In this document: in pieces, positions 49,880 through 62,829 of the stretch | How the letters are laid out: every line of letters begins with the position of its first letter | Position numbering within the stretch: position 1 is the stretch's first letter | Origin: Sycobia sp. Sy_11 | Taxonomy: Eukaryota; Arthropoda; Insecta; Hymenoptera; Epichrysomallidae | Length of the DNA: 64,000 nucleotides | Direction: 5' to 3' | Assembly (NCBI GenBank): GCA_018907035.1 | Contig: JACCIC010000051.1 | Location: 2,437,001-2,501,000, forward strand | Notes under the pieces: model-generated | What the model was told of the DNA's origin: nothing | The model's database searches: none | The model's input: only the letters and a program-made list of their open reading frames with translations | Translations under genes and position numbers: made by a program

Positions 49880-52800
49880 TATAATTTTTAAAACATCAAT
49901 TCTCATAATTTTATGTTATAAGTATGAGTATAAGAAGATGTATACATTTCATTAACTATAAATATGCATGTCTTTTATCATTTATATCGATACAATATCA
50001 ATATAAATATATCATAATAATATCATTGAATCTTTAAATACGGCGAATCTGTTTCAGAATAATATTAAAACAACCTCCAATTTCCATTTTTATCGATATT
50101 ATTATTTTCAGAAGTATTATATTGATATTGTTATTGGCAAGAATACACTATAATTAATTCAAAAATATAGTTCAATAAATCCTTATATAAATCGCATAGT
50201 GCACGAACGACAAAAGTTTATGGGCAGTCCGCTCGTTTCTAAAATTCCGAAAACGCGCTTTTCCCAAAACTAATAAACCACAATGTTGTCGCAATTGCGA
50301 CGTAAACCCTCCATCCTCACCACCACCTCCCTCCACTCCTGCACCGCTGCCAGGAACCGACGGAGCACTCAGGTTTACCTTATCCCCTTTTCTTCCGATC
50401 GCATGCGCACGGAAAATTTTTTCGCTTTCGCGCATGCGCGCCCGCGCACGCGTCAACCTCGGCCAAGCAGGCATCGTAGCCCCCCGCCCTCCCATCGAGT
50501 TTACGATCCAGTGGATATTGGCTCTGAATTACGAGACGGTCGCATGCCCACAATTGCGTATATAGCCGGAAACATAAATGCATATTTGTGTCCTGTACCT
50601 CCTTCCGTGTCCCTTCGTCGGTTGAGCCGTAGATGAAGTTTTTCTTTAAGAAGTCTTTGTGCGTGTGCGCTACGTTTTCTTTTTAGGATTACATATACGA
50701 CAAGCTAGTTTGACTGTTGGTAATAGAAACCGCGCTTATTGTAATACGACCAGACTTGTATGCGGTTGCATAAGGACGTCAAGAGACATCAGGGGAAGCT
50801 CTGATAAAACTAGACGGAATTAGACCGGCTACGTGGAAAATCGGAGATAGTAATCCATGAAAAAACTTGTCCATGACAAACTTAAATGCCGATCAGTGAG
50901 CTTCCAAAATTAAGTTATCCAGGGATATGCCATTTTTTTTAACTTCTATATGTCCATTATCATGAATATTTTATGATTTGAAAATTTTATTATCGATTAA
51001 GAAGAGAAACTCTGGATTTTATGATTTTGTTGAATTTAGAAACGCTCAAAATTAAAAATAAATTTTTAGGAAATGGAATTTATCAGTTTAAGACTTTATA
51101 ATGTGAGAGGTCTTTCTGGATATATATAATTATCCATCGGATTAGAATTATAGATATTTATTAGACTATATGAAATAATACGTATAAATTTGTATTGAAT
51201 GAAGAATGAATAAATAAAAAATAAAATATTTAAAAGAAAGACTTTTGATATTATTTTCTAAGATACTTTACAAAACGAGAACTCGGCAGAAAGTGACGAT
51301 TATTCCTTTTTTATGAATGGAAAATTTAGTGCTTCCGGCAACTGGAACGTAGCCAGTCAGCGGCTACATAGGTAGCCGTTAAATCCTAGATCGATAGAGC
51401 AGTTATAAGTCTGATACAAGTCGCACAAAATAGACAATTCTCAAAGCACGTCTCGCTCAGCAACTTCCAGCATTCGGTCGAAGATTCAACGAGAAATATT
51501 ACGTGAATTCATTGTTCCGAGTTTTTCGTAACAATGACCTTATTGGCATGAAATGTAGCACGAATCTGTATGTAAATACCTCTTGGTTCTATTAAATCTA
51601 TTGGTTGCTTTAAGTATTTGGTCTATTTGGTTGTTTTAACTTCCATCGCGGACGAATCCAGTGAGAGGACAGAGTCGATTCCAATCTCGCTTATAGTTCT
51701 TTATGCAACTAAAAATGTTAAAATGGTTTTGGCTTGGCTTGAGAGCAACTCAGATTTTGAGGCGTTGACGCATCGAATGCGGAGGAGTGTTCGAACATAT
51801 TTCTGCGCGTGTTTGCGAATTGTGATCCGCAACCGTGGCCACGTGACAATTAGTACATGTGCGTTTTTCTTGTGCTAGGTGTGCAAGCGATATTGAATTA
51901 TATTTACAAGGTACCTAAGTAATGTAACGGTTTCCTTTGTACACAGCTTTTTTCCACTATTCAGATAATAAAGGTTTTTTATGCCTAAATAAAGACTTTT
52001 AATTAGATAATATTTATACACAAAGGATATAGTTTTATTTGTTATACCGAGTGAACTTTTCCAGTTTCCAGTTTAATATTTTACAAATAATTAAATGAAT
52101 AAATACTATAGAAAAGATAAATTAAAGAATCATTGTTATGCATCGTTACTATATTACGATGTGAAAAAAATTTCGTCTATTGTTGGAATACATTTCGATT
52201 TTATACATTAATATTTTTATGCTTCGTGCTTTTATTTAAAATTTATCAATATTCAATATTTTAGTCATATAAATATTAGTAATTTTCTAGTAATTAAAAA
52301 TTATTCAATAAATATTTAGATTTACTATCAGAATATTAGAGAATGATAAAATTGAAATTCGAATACTTCACGTATAGCGTAGATTGACAACTGATTCCCA
52401 TTTAAATAGCCGCTATCAGTTGCTTACTGGGATTTTGTTACGGAGCGAATTCTCCAGTAAACCGCGAGTAAGCCAGTAAGCCGTTTCTGACCGTTTATTA
52501 CGCAAACGTCGGAAAACTGGCAATTCCAAAACTGTTCATGACGTTTATACAAACAGTGTACGAGAATGCATTGCAGCATTGCCAAATATACGTAGTGGAA
52601 AGTTACTGATGACCTTTTGGACTTAACCCAAAAGTGGATAGAATTTAGCATATATTATGGCAAAATTTAATCAAGCGTGATGCGTGATTTTTTATTCTGA
52701 TCAATGTTGAAACTGAGCTCGAAAGGATGATATTCCAGTCTTGGTGCGAAAAATCGAATTCTTCTCGGGCACATTTTAAATGCTCCGACAGGTATGCGTA

Positions 52801-53040
52801 CAATTCTGTAAAATATTATCGTCATGAATAGCAAAAGGCGCAATTAACGATATAAATAACTCGCCTAATAAGTCTGCCTTTCTAATCTCAAGGGAGACAA
52901 TCAACATCCGGACTGTGTGGTAAAATCGAGACGACGAAACCACAACCAATGCGCCCGAAAGGTGTTTTCACGCAAAAAAAAAAAATCTCGACGGGGCTGT
53001 ATCGGGTAAAATCACGTACTACAATCGGAGTTTATTAAAC
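49880..53040. other. Gene-poor stretch
   Basis: AT-rich DNA with one CpG-rich patch (50,280-50,640). ORFs at 51,618-51,878 (plus) and 52,424-52,651 (minus) have no recognisable motif. Confidence 0.5.
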
Positions 53041-53255
53041 TTTTTGATTATCGGAGTGTCGGCCGAGCCGCGTTCGCTGTGCCGTCGCGCGGCCGGCGGA
53101 ATCGCGCGGGGTAAATTATTGCCCCGCGACCGCGCGAGGGCGGCGATCCCGCGCAACTGTCGCCGGACGCGGCTTTGTTTGCCCCGGTCGCGCCGGGAAT
53201 ATTTATTTTTCGCGCGGATTCTCGTCCTTCCCACCACCCCCGACCTCCACACACA

Positions 53256-53287
<32 letters not shown>

Positions 53288-53420
53288 CTTGCAAAGGCAA
53301 TTTAATTTTGAGACTGCAGGGATTTTGTAAGGGGAATCGAGGGAAAAAAGGACTGACCTCGGATAACCGCGCTACGGCGTTCGTTCTCCGACCCCCTACT
53401 GTATCACAAGGTGGCTGTAA
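53040..53420. other. CpG-rich islet with (CA)n
   Basis: Very CpG-dense for about 200 bases, ending in a CA run (53,256-53,284). Open on both strands without domain evidence. Possible promoter-like or regulatory islet. Confidence 0.4.
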
Positions 53421-53795
53421 TATTACGGCGAATATATATATATATATTGTTCGTTATCACTGGCGGAGTATAAGCGCACGTACAGCAGACTGCGGGATTG
53501 CACGGCTTTTTTGCGCGTCTGCTCAGACGGTTATTATTCTGCTTGACATTTAGTGTGTTATTTTATCGCGTTATTTCGCCTCGGAAAACCTGCTTATAAA
53601 TCAGGGAATCAGTCATTTTTATTCTTCGTACCCGAGATATGACTCTTTATCGGGGCGGGTGTAAAAAAAAGACGATCCGTTTATAACGATGCAAAATAAA
53701 CTTTATCGGATGGGAGTTATACTTTTAACATATGTACGGGCTCTGGCTGTACAGCTGTGTTTTAACCAATAGAACTAATATTTTTGTATTAGGTA

Positions 53796-53796
53796 T

Positions 53797-53849
<53 letters not shown>

Positions 53850-53959
53850 ACTCTATTTATAAATCTATAGTCCTTATTCCTATTGGTAATTTTACCCATT
53901 GGTCCCATATAAAAAGGTGCATGTATAGTCCGCAATGCGTGAAATTCCTTCGTTTCATC

Positions 53960-54011
<52 letters not shown>
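53796..54011. repeat. (GT)n and (TA)n microsatellites
   Basis: GT run of about 23 units (53,796-53,842) and TA run (53,961-54,011). Confidence 0.95.
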
Positions 54012-54014
<3 letters not shown>

Positions 54015-54180
54015 ATGGTGCCATTCGAAATTGAAGTAAAAAAATGCTCTGTGAAGTAGTACCTTTTTAAATATAAATTAAATAAACCTTTTTAAATTTA
54101 TAGAAGTGACGATATATATAAAACTATGGAATTGTTGGTAAAGTAGCTTTTTATTTTCCCATCTTATTCTTTGGAATTTG

Positions 54181-54360
54181 AAAAAAAAAACACATAGCCT
54201 ATGTCCCTGCGGAGATAATATAGAATACAGATTCGGAATTTCGAAACAATCAATTCAGTAGTTTTTTTGTTTATTATAGACAAACAAGAACACGCCTTTA
54301 TTAATTAGTACATGATATGATATGATATGACATTATATGATGAGATATCATGATATATGA
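54181..54360 (+). mobile_element. Retroposon 3' tail, copy C (TGATA-tailed)
   Basis: CACATAGCCTATGTCCCTGC, GGAGATAATATAGAATAC, CAATCAATTCAGTAG, TTTTTTTGTTTATTAT, then a (TGATA)n tail (54,313-54,358) that is longer than in copies A and B. Best-preserved tail of the three. Confidence 0.65.
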
Positions 54361-54952
54361 TTTAAATATTCGAGAATGCATTTTAAAGATCAAGCAGTTA
54401 TTGCAAGGCGCAAGTATTGAAGAAATTATAGCTTGGTAATTAGCGTACTTTACACTTAATAACTGTTGTGTTTTTTTTATATGATTTACATATTCGAACT
54501 CATGCGACTTTTTACTAATTAGAAGATCCTTAACGTTAAATCAATTGCCAGATTAAGAATGTTTTGCAAAGATTGCTTTCGAATTTCTTGTACCGATTAC
54601 TTGCGAATCGGCTATAAATGCATAAATTTACGACACGTGGTTTACGACACGTTGTTTAATTACCGCGATTTTTAAAGCAATGTAATTATCCTCACGGAAT
54701 CTTTTTCGGCATTTTAATAAATTTAGTATTGAGTTCAACTTTTAATAGCTCGGAAAACAATTTAACAGTATGTTATTTAAACAGATCGCGCAGCTTAAAA
54801 AACGAAACGAATCGATAATTCAATAAATCAATTCACGTTATATGTATATAATATGTAAATTATACTTATGTCGACTGTTGTGAATTAAATTAATAATTAT
54901 TTTTGTCGGTCTTGATGTCTTCATATAATAATATACGATGAGAATATAACGA

Positions 54953-55075
54953 CAGTCAGACTGTCCTTGTCTATAATCACCCGCGTAGAAATCGAAATAG
55001 AAATATTAATAAAAATAAAGTAACAATTAAAATAAATTAATCTATATTCTATGTTAGTAAAGGACAGTCTGATTG
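54953..55075. mobile_element. MITE copy 3, both terminal inverted repeats present
   Basis: 123 bp, non-coding, AT-rich interior. The left end CAGTCAGACTGTCCTT and the reverse complement of the right end CAATCAGACTGTCCTT agree at 15 of 16 positions, with weaker agreement beyond. Related copies at 27.6 and 35.6 kb share the left end and interior blocks. No open frame. Flanking target duplication is unclear, so the parent transposase family is unknown. Confidence 0.75.
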
Positions 55076-55092
55076 CCTAAACTTAAATCTTT

Positions 55093-55126
55093 TTTACAAC
55101 AGCCGACGATTTTACAACAGCCGACG
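55093..55126. repeat. Tandem 18 bp duplication
   Basis: TTTACAACAGCCGACG at 55,093-55,108 and 55,111-55,126, just beyond the MITE right end. Confidence 0.9.
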
Positions 55127-55649
55127 TAAGAACAATTTATAATTCGATTATACCAGCTCATTGCCGCCCGCGTACGATCTGTTCGTCTCAAAAATGGAAG
55201 TCCGCCCCGTGAATGGTCGGCTAATTCGGCGTCAGAGTACGATACGTAGATCTGGCGTTAAAAATAACATTGAGATAAATTGTAAAGAATGAAGCGCAAA
55301 GTAAGCGTATCGCCAACTAAAATATATTAAACTCCGTATTTACGACTATCGCACTTATAGAGCCTAAACATGGTCGTGCTTCCGCTTGTATGTATTAAAT
55401 ATATAGGAATGAGTCGGTGTGCATTCTGGAAGAAATACGCTATACTGTAGATGAGTTCGAAAATGGTGAAGAAATTGTCATTATTGAATAATATCGTTTC
55501 AATTAAGAATTTACAACGAGAACGTCTCATTGAAGAAATTGATACATGGCTACATGTCTCTGCTGCATTTTTATATCGGCACGAGTACAGCCGATGAAAA
55601 AAAATTTAGCTAGTTTGTTTTTGCGAAAATCAAAGCATATTCACCCTTC

Positions 55650-55653
55650 TCTC

Positions 55654-55695
<42 letters not shown>

Positions 55696-56069
55696 CAACA
55701 GCGCAAATTGAACGAATCGATCCCGGTCCCTTCTACCCCCTCCCCCGCACTTCAGCCCCCCACGGAAACGCCTGGTCTGGCCAAGATAAGCCCAATGCAA
55801 AATCAGACCCTCGCGCATCCCAAGCGGGGCCGCATCGTGCATCGGCGGACGATTGAGACAGAGCGAGAGAGAGAGAGAGACAGAGAGGGGGGAAGAGAAA
55901 GAGGCGTGGTCGCACCGAGGACTCGGAGCTCTTATCTGCGCGGTCCCGCGCAGGGGATGGGAGAACGCCCGCGAGGACGCGATTGCGCTCGTATGCATTG
56001 TTCCGGGAAGGGCGCGAGGGCAAAGATAATATAATGCCGCGTATAGACGGCTTTGGATTAATTCGCTAC

Positions 56070-56117
<48 letters not shown>
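55650..56117. repeat. (CT)n and (TA)n flanking a CpG-rich islet
   Basis: CT run at 55,650-55,690, a short GA run near 55,862-55,890 and TA run at 56,072-56,117. The islet between them is GC-rich and open in several frames but shows no domain. Confidence 0.85.
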
Positions 56118-56120
<3 letters not shown>

Positions 56121-56249
56121 CAGGGAAACGGATGGGCACGTATTAATAACCGACCTCCCAACACACATCTCTCCGGCTCGTCCGGTAGCTGCATTTTAGT
56201 TTTGGACACCGCGGCGGGGTGAGGGAGGGGGGGGTGTGAGCGAGGAGAT

Positions 56250-58420
56250 TGGTCAATTTTTTTTTTCCACGCGACAGGCAAATTTTTTTCCTGTTATACG
56301 TACATATGCATGCTTAACTAGCAATGGAATGGAAACGGAATGTGTTTTTTCAACCGGCGAGATGATTCTGAACGATACGCTCGATCAGTAATGGATTTGA
56401 AATGCAATTCCGTTATGCATGCATATTGACAAAGAACTGCTGCGGCAGGAGATATTTTGAGTTTTTTTTTCAAAAAAAATTTTGAAAAGTTCCTGAAATT
56501 CATACATACGCATTTAGTCGAAAAATAGAAGAAAATATTTTTCAGAATAATTTTAGATTTTTAAACGCTCGTATAATCTTTCTTTTATAAAAATTTAACA
56601 TATAGGTCGATTGAAACGTTTTTTGCGTAAAATGCCTCTGTTTTTTAATCCGATGCTAAAACGTTAGATTTTCTTAAAGAATTATTTGTAATTAATTTGA
56701 TTCATTTAAAATTTAATTAATTGATTAATTACTTTTATTAAGAACTAGTTTAAAATAATAATGCATCATATCTTGAGAATGTACAACCATTAGGTTCTAA
56801 AACTGTACAGAACTCACTTGGGAAATCATTAGAACTACTTCTTTCAATGCGAATAAAATACATTATCTATATATACAGATTTTTTCTTATGAAATTATTG
56901 AAGCAAATAATTATGTTATTTAACAAAATTAAAATTATTCTTCTTCATTTAATGTACGAGATTGAAATTTTTAATGAACTTTTTCAACGGGCAGGAAAAA
57001 TTTTACTTACATTTTTTTCTTAAGGGTGGAGGGGGAGATGTGCTTGTAAAACTGATCGAACAACATCGTTCTAAATATTGTAGGTAATTCTAGTTATAAC
57101 GCAATCTTTTGAGCAATACCTGTGTATCCAAGCCGATATTCAAGCAACATACATCTCTTTGTAAAAAAATTTCATAAAAATAATTATGAAAATGTCCGTG
57201 TATTTATTTTTGTAAAACTTGACCTTCAACTAGTCTTACTAAGATGCTGAAGAAGCACCGAACTGATCGTTGGTAAAGCTCAAATTTACAAACACGAAAG
57301 ATCAAGACACATTCAAACCGTTGAACTTTCGAGCCCACCGGTTACAATAGCTATTTCTATTATGTTCATTCTACATCTACAAAATCGAAATGGTAAGGAA
57401 TTATGAAGAAAAAGAAAATCTTCGATTCACGCGTTCTATCTAAGTTTTAGACAAGATTTATGCAACAAAACTCGATTTTTTTTTTCGAAATCAGCTGAAC
57501 GCTTTCAGGTAAAATACAAGCCGACTCACTATTATCGCTCAAATAAAATTTATATAATACTTTAAATACTATTTTATTATAGTGAAATTTTATATTTTGA
57601 ATATAATTCAATTTAGTACATACAGTTTTTATTGATTTCTTATTTATTGCAATTCATTTCCTTCGTAAATAATATAAAAAATATTTTCAAAAATTATTAT
57701 AATAAACAATAAGTAATCTATATTTATAATTACGAAGATAATAATTCATATTGCAAATATATTTTGCTACTACTATTCTTATAAATATTTCATTAAATTA
57801 AACAAAAAAAAAGAAATAGAAAAACAGCTTAATGGTTTTATGAATTTTTTTCAATTATTAAACAGCATCATATAATTATTGTTTTCGTTATCTTTATTCA
57901 ATATTTGTATTTAAAAACTTTCTCGTTTATTTACCGCAACGTCCAAAGTAATTTGTTAATGATATAATTAACTATATCGCATAATTTATAACAATTCTCG
58001 AACAGCACCACCTTAATTCTCGAGCTTTTTCATTTATTTTTTGTAATTATATGTCCAAGTTTCATAAAGATCGAAAAAAGGAACGCAATTAACAAAGATT
58101 GACTTTTGCAGAAACGAAAATAGATTCGGCGAGATCGCTAAATTAATTCTTGGACGCGAGGTACCTACAAGCGAAATTTACAACCGCGCCGAAATTTGCC
58201 GATCGCGAACAATTTCGTTCGTAAAGCGCGAGTGCCCCCTCCACCTCCGATAGTCCTCTGTCCAATGGAAGCCTTGGAAACGCGAAAAGACCCTTGACGA
58301 CGACCGACGCGCCGGCTCGCGAGGAAGGGATATTCATTCATTCGCGTAATTTATTTCAGTGCGGAGGCACGCGAGACGTTCGCGATTACTACGTGACGTA
58401 GGAGCGCGGTCGAAGAAGTT
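56250..58420. other. AT-rich gene-poor stretch
   Basis: No exon recognised. A CpG-rich patch at about 58,180-58,420 precedes the next TA cluster. Confidence 0.5.
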
Positions 58421-58427
58421 AAACTTA

Positions 58428-58435
<8 letters not shown>

Positions 58436-58459
<24 letters not shown>

Positions 58460-58499
58460 GATCGGAGAAATCAGAAAAAAACGCGTGGAGACACAGATT

Positions 58500-58558
<59 letters not shown>

Positions 58559-58620
58559 AGCTAACATTCGTGGGCATGGGGAAAAGGACTGGGAAAGAAT
58601 GGCCCCATTGAAAAGTTTCT

Positions 58621-58665
<45 letters not shown>

Positions 58666-58982
58666 TGCTCTCAACTTTTCACGAGTATTAACCGACACAG
58701 CCCTATATATATAGGTGCGCACCACGGTAAAACGGACCGACGGGCTGAGGAGTCAGGAAGTGCATTGTACGGCTCTTGCTATATTAGGCGATGGAGCAGG
58801 AATATATGACAGTAAGAAAGAGAGAGAGAGAGAGTAAGAAAAAGAGAAGAGGAAGAGAATACGAGAGGGAGTGATAGAGCGAGGGGAGGAGGACAACTTT
58901 TTTACGAGCACTCGGGCAGTGCGATTTCGGCTGCCCTACGAGGCGCCACTGCTTGGGGGAATGTAAATGACGTATAACCTAT

Positions 58983-59028
<46 letters not shown>
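58436..59028. repeat. Cluster of four (TA)n tracts with one (GA)n
   Basis: TA runs at about 58,436-58,459, 58,503-58,555, 58,623-58,661 and 58,987-59,027, plus a GA run at 58,818-58,836, all within 600 bp. Confidence 0.95.
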
Positions 59029-59029
<1 letters not shown>

Positions 59030-59032
<3 letters not shown>

Positions 59033-62000
59033 TTAGTGCGGGAAGAACAGGAGAAAGAGACCCAGCGGGGAAAACGGAAAGAAGTAGTAAAAGAGAGACC
59101 GGGTCCGAGCCGGGCGTTTACTTTCCGTTCCGCACCGATTTTTCGCGTCGTTCGACTTGCCGCGTGCGCGCGCGCGCGCCCGACTTTCCCCTCCTCGGCC
59201 CCCCTCGCCCTTCCTCGCGCGTCCCTCCTGTCGAAATTTATTCATGAGGATCTTCGCGTCGACGCTGCGGGCCTCATCCACCCTCCTCCACCTCTACTTC
59301 TTCTTCCTCTGCTTCTATTTTCGTTTTTTTGGCTCTATTCTCCTTTTTCTTTTTTTGCAGTTTTTTTTTTTTTTTTTTATTATACTCCTACGACGGGATT
59401 ACCATTTTTATTGCCCGGCGCGCCGCCGCACGCCTGTATATTATTGCAAAAATGGCAGGCTCGATTATGTCGGGGGGAGGGAGGCGCCGAGGAGGGAGAG
59501 GAGGTGGACTAGCTGCTAGATCTACATGGGGTGCGCTGGATCAGAGCTTCCTTTTCCAAAGTATCGCGTTATTACGAGGTGGAGTATTGCGTGCGAAATA
59601 GCTCAAGCACAGATTATTCGCCTTGCCAATGGATAGATGAACAGTGTAGACCGGGATATATGAAATGGAAATTGCAATTATACAAAGATAATATAATATA
59701 ATAAGGTAGAAATTATCTGAAAATTTGGATAAATATATGCCGTGAGTAAATAAAATATTCAGACAATTGGTGTAAATCTTGTATCAAACAATATCAATGA
59801 CTCAATCAGTAACTCAATCATAGAGTCTGTATTATCGATCGGTATCATATTGTTGTAATAGAATAGTTCCCATGCCTCGAGTCTGAAAATTAATGATTAA
59901 ATCCAAAATAAGCGATATGTATACATTTAACAATCAATATATTAAAGCATTCAAGCATCATATAGAACAATCTAAATCCCAATATCAACGGTTAACGCAA
60001 TATCATCGGTTATAAATTTAGGTGCATATATATATATATATATACAGATAAATAAACGGAAGATTATTTCAAAGACGAACAAACTAAACATCGAAGAATA
60101 ATCTACCAGAAGCACACAGATGGATGCAAGATTTGCCCTTTAACTCCTCAAGATTCATCTCTATAATGGTATTTTAGTAGAATTTCAGAAAGACATTCAC
60201 TGACGTACGTATCTGAAGTATTGTCCTCTTAAATCCGTGCACAGGCTGTCCAGAAAATTATTTACGAGGAGCTTACGCAAGCGTCTTGTCGAGCAAACAC
60301 ACGTCCTATCATGGAATTCCGTAACAACTATGATGCAGGTGACGCTACGAATTGAAAAGTCGTTCCCGAACGATAAAAAAACAACTTTGTCTTCGCGATC
60401 TTTCTACGCCGAGTCTGCGATTTCAATTTAAGTGAAAAAGAAATCCCGAAAATCACCAAACGACTATTAAGTATTTTTAATTTTTAGAGTCTCTAAATGT
60501 GGAGATTCTGTATTAACACGCGGAATTCGACGCGATGCTGAGGCTTATCATTATATCGGTAAATCGAACGTTCGCCCCATTGTCAAGTCGAACGTTAAGG
60601 CGATCGCATTAAATTCTGTAATCCCGCGAGTTTCCGAATATCACAAATTCTAGCCTTCGTCCGAGTCTTATCGGGGTGTCGGGATAAATTCATGGGGATG
60701 CGCTTAATTGTCAACGGATCGAGTTCAGCGCCGCGGATCGTTAATGTAAAGAAGAAAAATAGGTATTTCATACAATTTCGTTTGGGATAAACGATATTAT
60801 AATGCATTTTCTGACTTCGCTGCTGTATAAAACAAACATTAGACCTACATCGACCTAACGTTAGATCTCGGTTGTATTTATGGGATAGTCGGGGACATTT
60901 TTACGAGACGACGGAGATCAGTAACGAAAACGGATTTTTTTCTTACACAGCAAGAACATACGGACGATGCTGACACTCCAGTTTATAAAATTTTCGGCGC
61001 GACATGAAAATTGCACTTCGCAAAATTCGTCGCAAGTCGAGATACGAATGGCGATCATTTATAATATATTTGATTTCATAGTATATGTAATATCGATTGA
61101 ATGAGATTTTATTTTAATAGAATTAGGCGAGCGTAGATAAAGCGAGTTGATCAGACTGACGAAAGGAGACTGGAATGACTGGCTAATCAATCGCATTCAC
61201 CTAGAGTATCTATATATATATTAAATTGAAGAAAAACATAAATGCTTTAATTTTTTTCTCGTTCAGATCGACCTACACTCCGTTTTAATTAAAAACAATA
61301 TTAAATCGCAATGATTTATTTTATAGGCAGTTGAATTATTACTATTTTATAAATATCATTAGATCTGCGCTTGTTAAATGATATATTATTTCTTTTTCAT
61401 TACGTCGTCCGATTAAAATGCGTTTAATTTATACTTATATTTGAATAGTTTATTTATTATTAAATACCTAGATAAATTATAAAAGGTGTAATTTGGGTGT
61501 AACTTTCTTTTCATATATCTAAGATAAAATAATGAGATCGGAGTATGTGATCGAGTGTGTCGGACAGAGAAGTATAAAAATGAGATTATTATAATTTTTT
61601 CGGAGACAAGGGCTTGTTTTACAAATAATTAAATGAACTCTTAAATTTTTAATAATTTAGTTCATTAAGTAAACATACTTTGTGAATATTTATACAAATT
61701 CATTTTAATTAATTCACTTATTAGGTAAAGTTAATTAGACTTTTTTTAACGTCTTCTGTAATAAAAAATGTAATAAAGAATCATTTAATTCACAAATCCG
61801 AATATTTACAAACGATGTCCTAGTGTAATAAATTCTGTATCGAAGGTCCGGAAATGGTGTAATATTTCAGAATTGTGTAAGGATTTAATCAAAAATAAAG
61901 GAATCACAGGAACTTTCGTTCAAATGCGAAGGGGTAGGGCGTTAATTATTATTTTTTATTATAATTAATACGTATACTTCACGCGGCAGTAATTAGTTAT
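59030..62000. other. Gene-poor stretch
   Basis: GC-rich pyrimidine tracts at 59,150-59,600 (with a T-run at about 59,361-59,378), then AT-rich DNA. The minus ORF at 60,595-60,807 and the plus ORF at 60,237-60,431 lack motifs. Confidence 0.5.
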
Positions 62001-62049
62001 CGTTCTTTATACGAGTTCTGCCTCTGAGAAACGATTCGCCTGGGACTAC

Positions 62050-62760
62050 GCCGGCTGTATTAACCGATCGAACGACCGTTGAACGGGCGAACGCAAAAGC
62101 GCGCTCTCGGATTCCGCCCACGCGGCGCACCCGCCTCGTGCGCCGATGCGGCAAAGTCACGCGGCACCCTCGAATCGGCACGGTTGCGAAAACCGAACCC
62201 CTGCGCCTCTTTTTCATCGGCCTCGAGCGAACGGGCGGACTGGCGAAGCGCCGCCGGGGCACGAGCGCGACTAGCGAACGCCTGGCTACCGCGCAGAGCC
62301 CCTTCGTTCGATTCGATCTCTTCGAACGTGGGGTTCGCGACGGGACTGGGGGTGGGGGGGGGAGAGGCCGGAGGAAATCCGTCCGGCATCGGTGATCGGC
62401 GAAAAACGTTTTGTCACGTCGGACGCGAGCCCCGTCGCGGGCGATTTATCACGACGGGACGGGACGCCGCGCCGCCCCGAGGCCTTCGACTGTCTTTTCT
62501 CCACTTCCTCCCCCCCTCCCCGTCGTCCTCGGGCCGGCAAGGCGGCGGAGGAGCAGGAGGAGGACGAGACGGAGGTGGACTCGTCCGAGTTCGGTGGCAG
62601 GGGCGACACGCTCGGAAATTGACAGGCGATGAAGGAACGGATGGGCCGCGCGCGGACGCACTTAAGAAATGGCGCGGTGGGATCGCGAGAGATCGGAGGA
62701 CGACGTTGAAACATTGCCGGATCTATGAATTCGCGATTGTTTTACAACGCGGTTTCCGGC
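62050..62760. other. CpG-rich islet with long overlapping ORFs on both strands
   Basis: Frames are open on the plus strand for 249 codons (62,079-62,828) and, in another phase, 76 codons (62,392-62,622, ending in an acidic stretch EEQEEDETEVDSSEF), and on the minus strand for 142 codons (62,714-62,286, Ser/Arg-rich). None has a domain. GC content alone could keep all of them open. If one is real, the acidic plus-strand piece or its Ser-rich antisense is the best candidate, as an exon of a disordered protein. Confidence 0.25.
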
Positions 62761-62829
62761 GAGTCTCGAACATCGTGGCTCTGACCCCCTTTCTTCCCCT
62801 TGTATTTTCTATTTATAGTAAAGGGTGAT

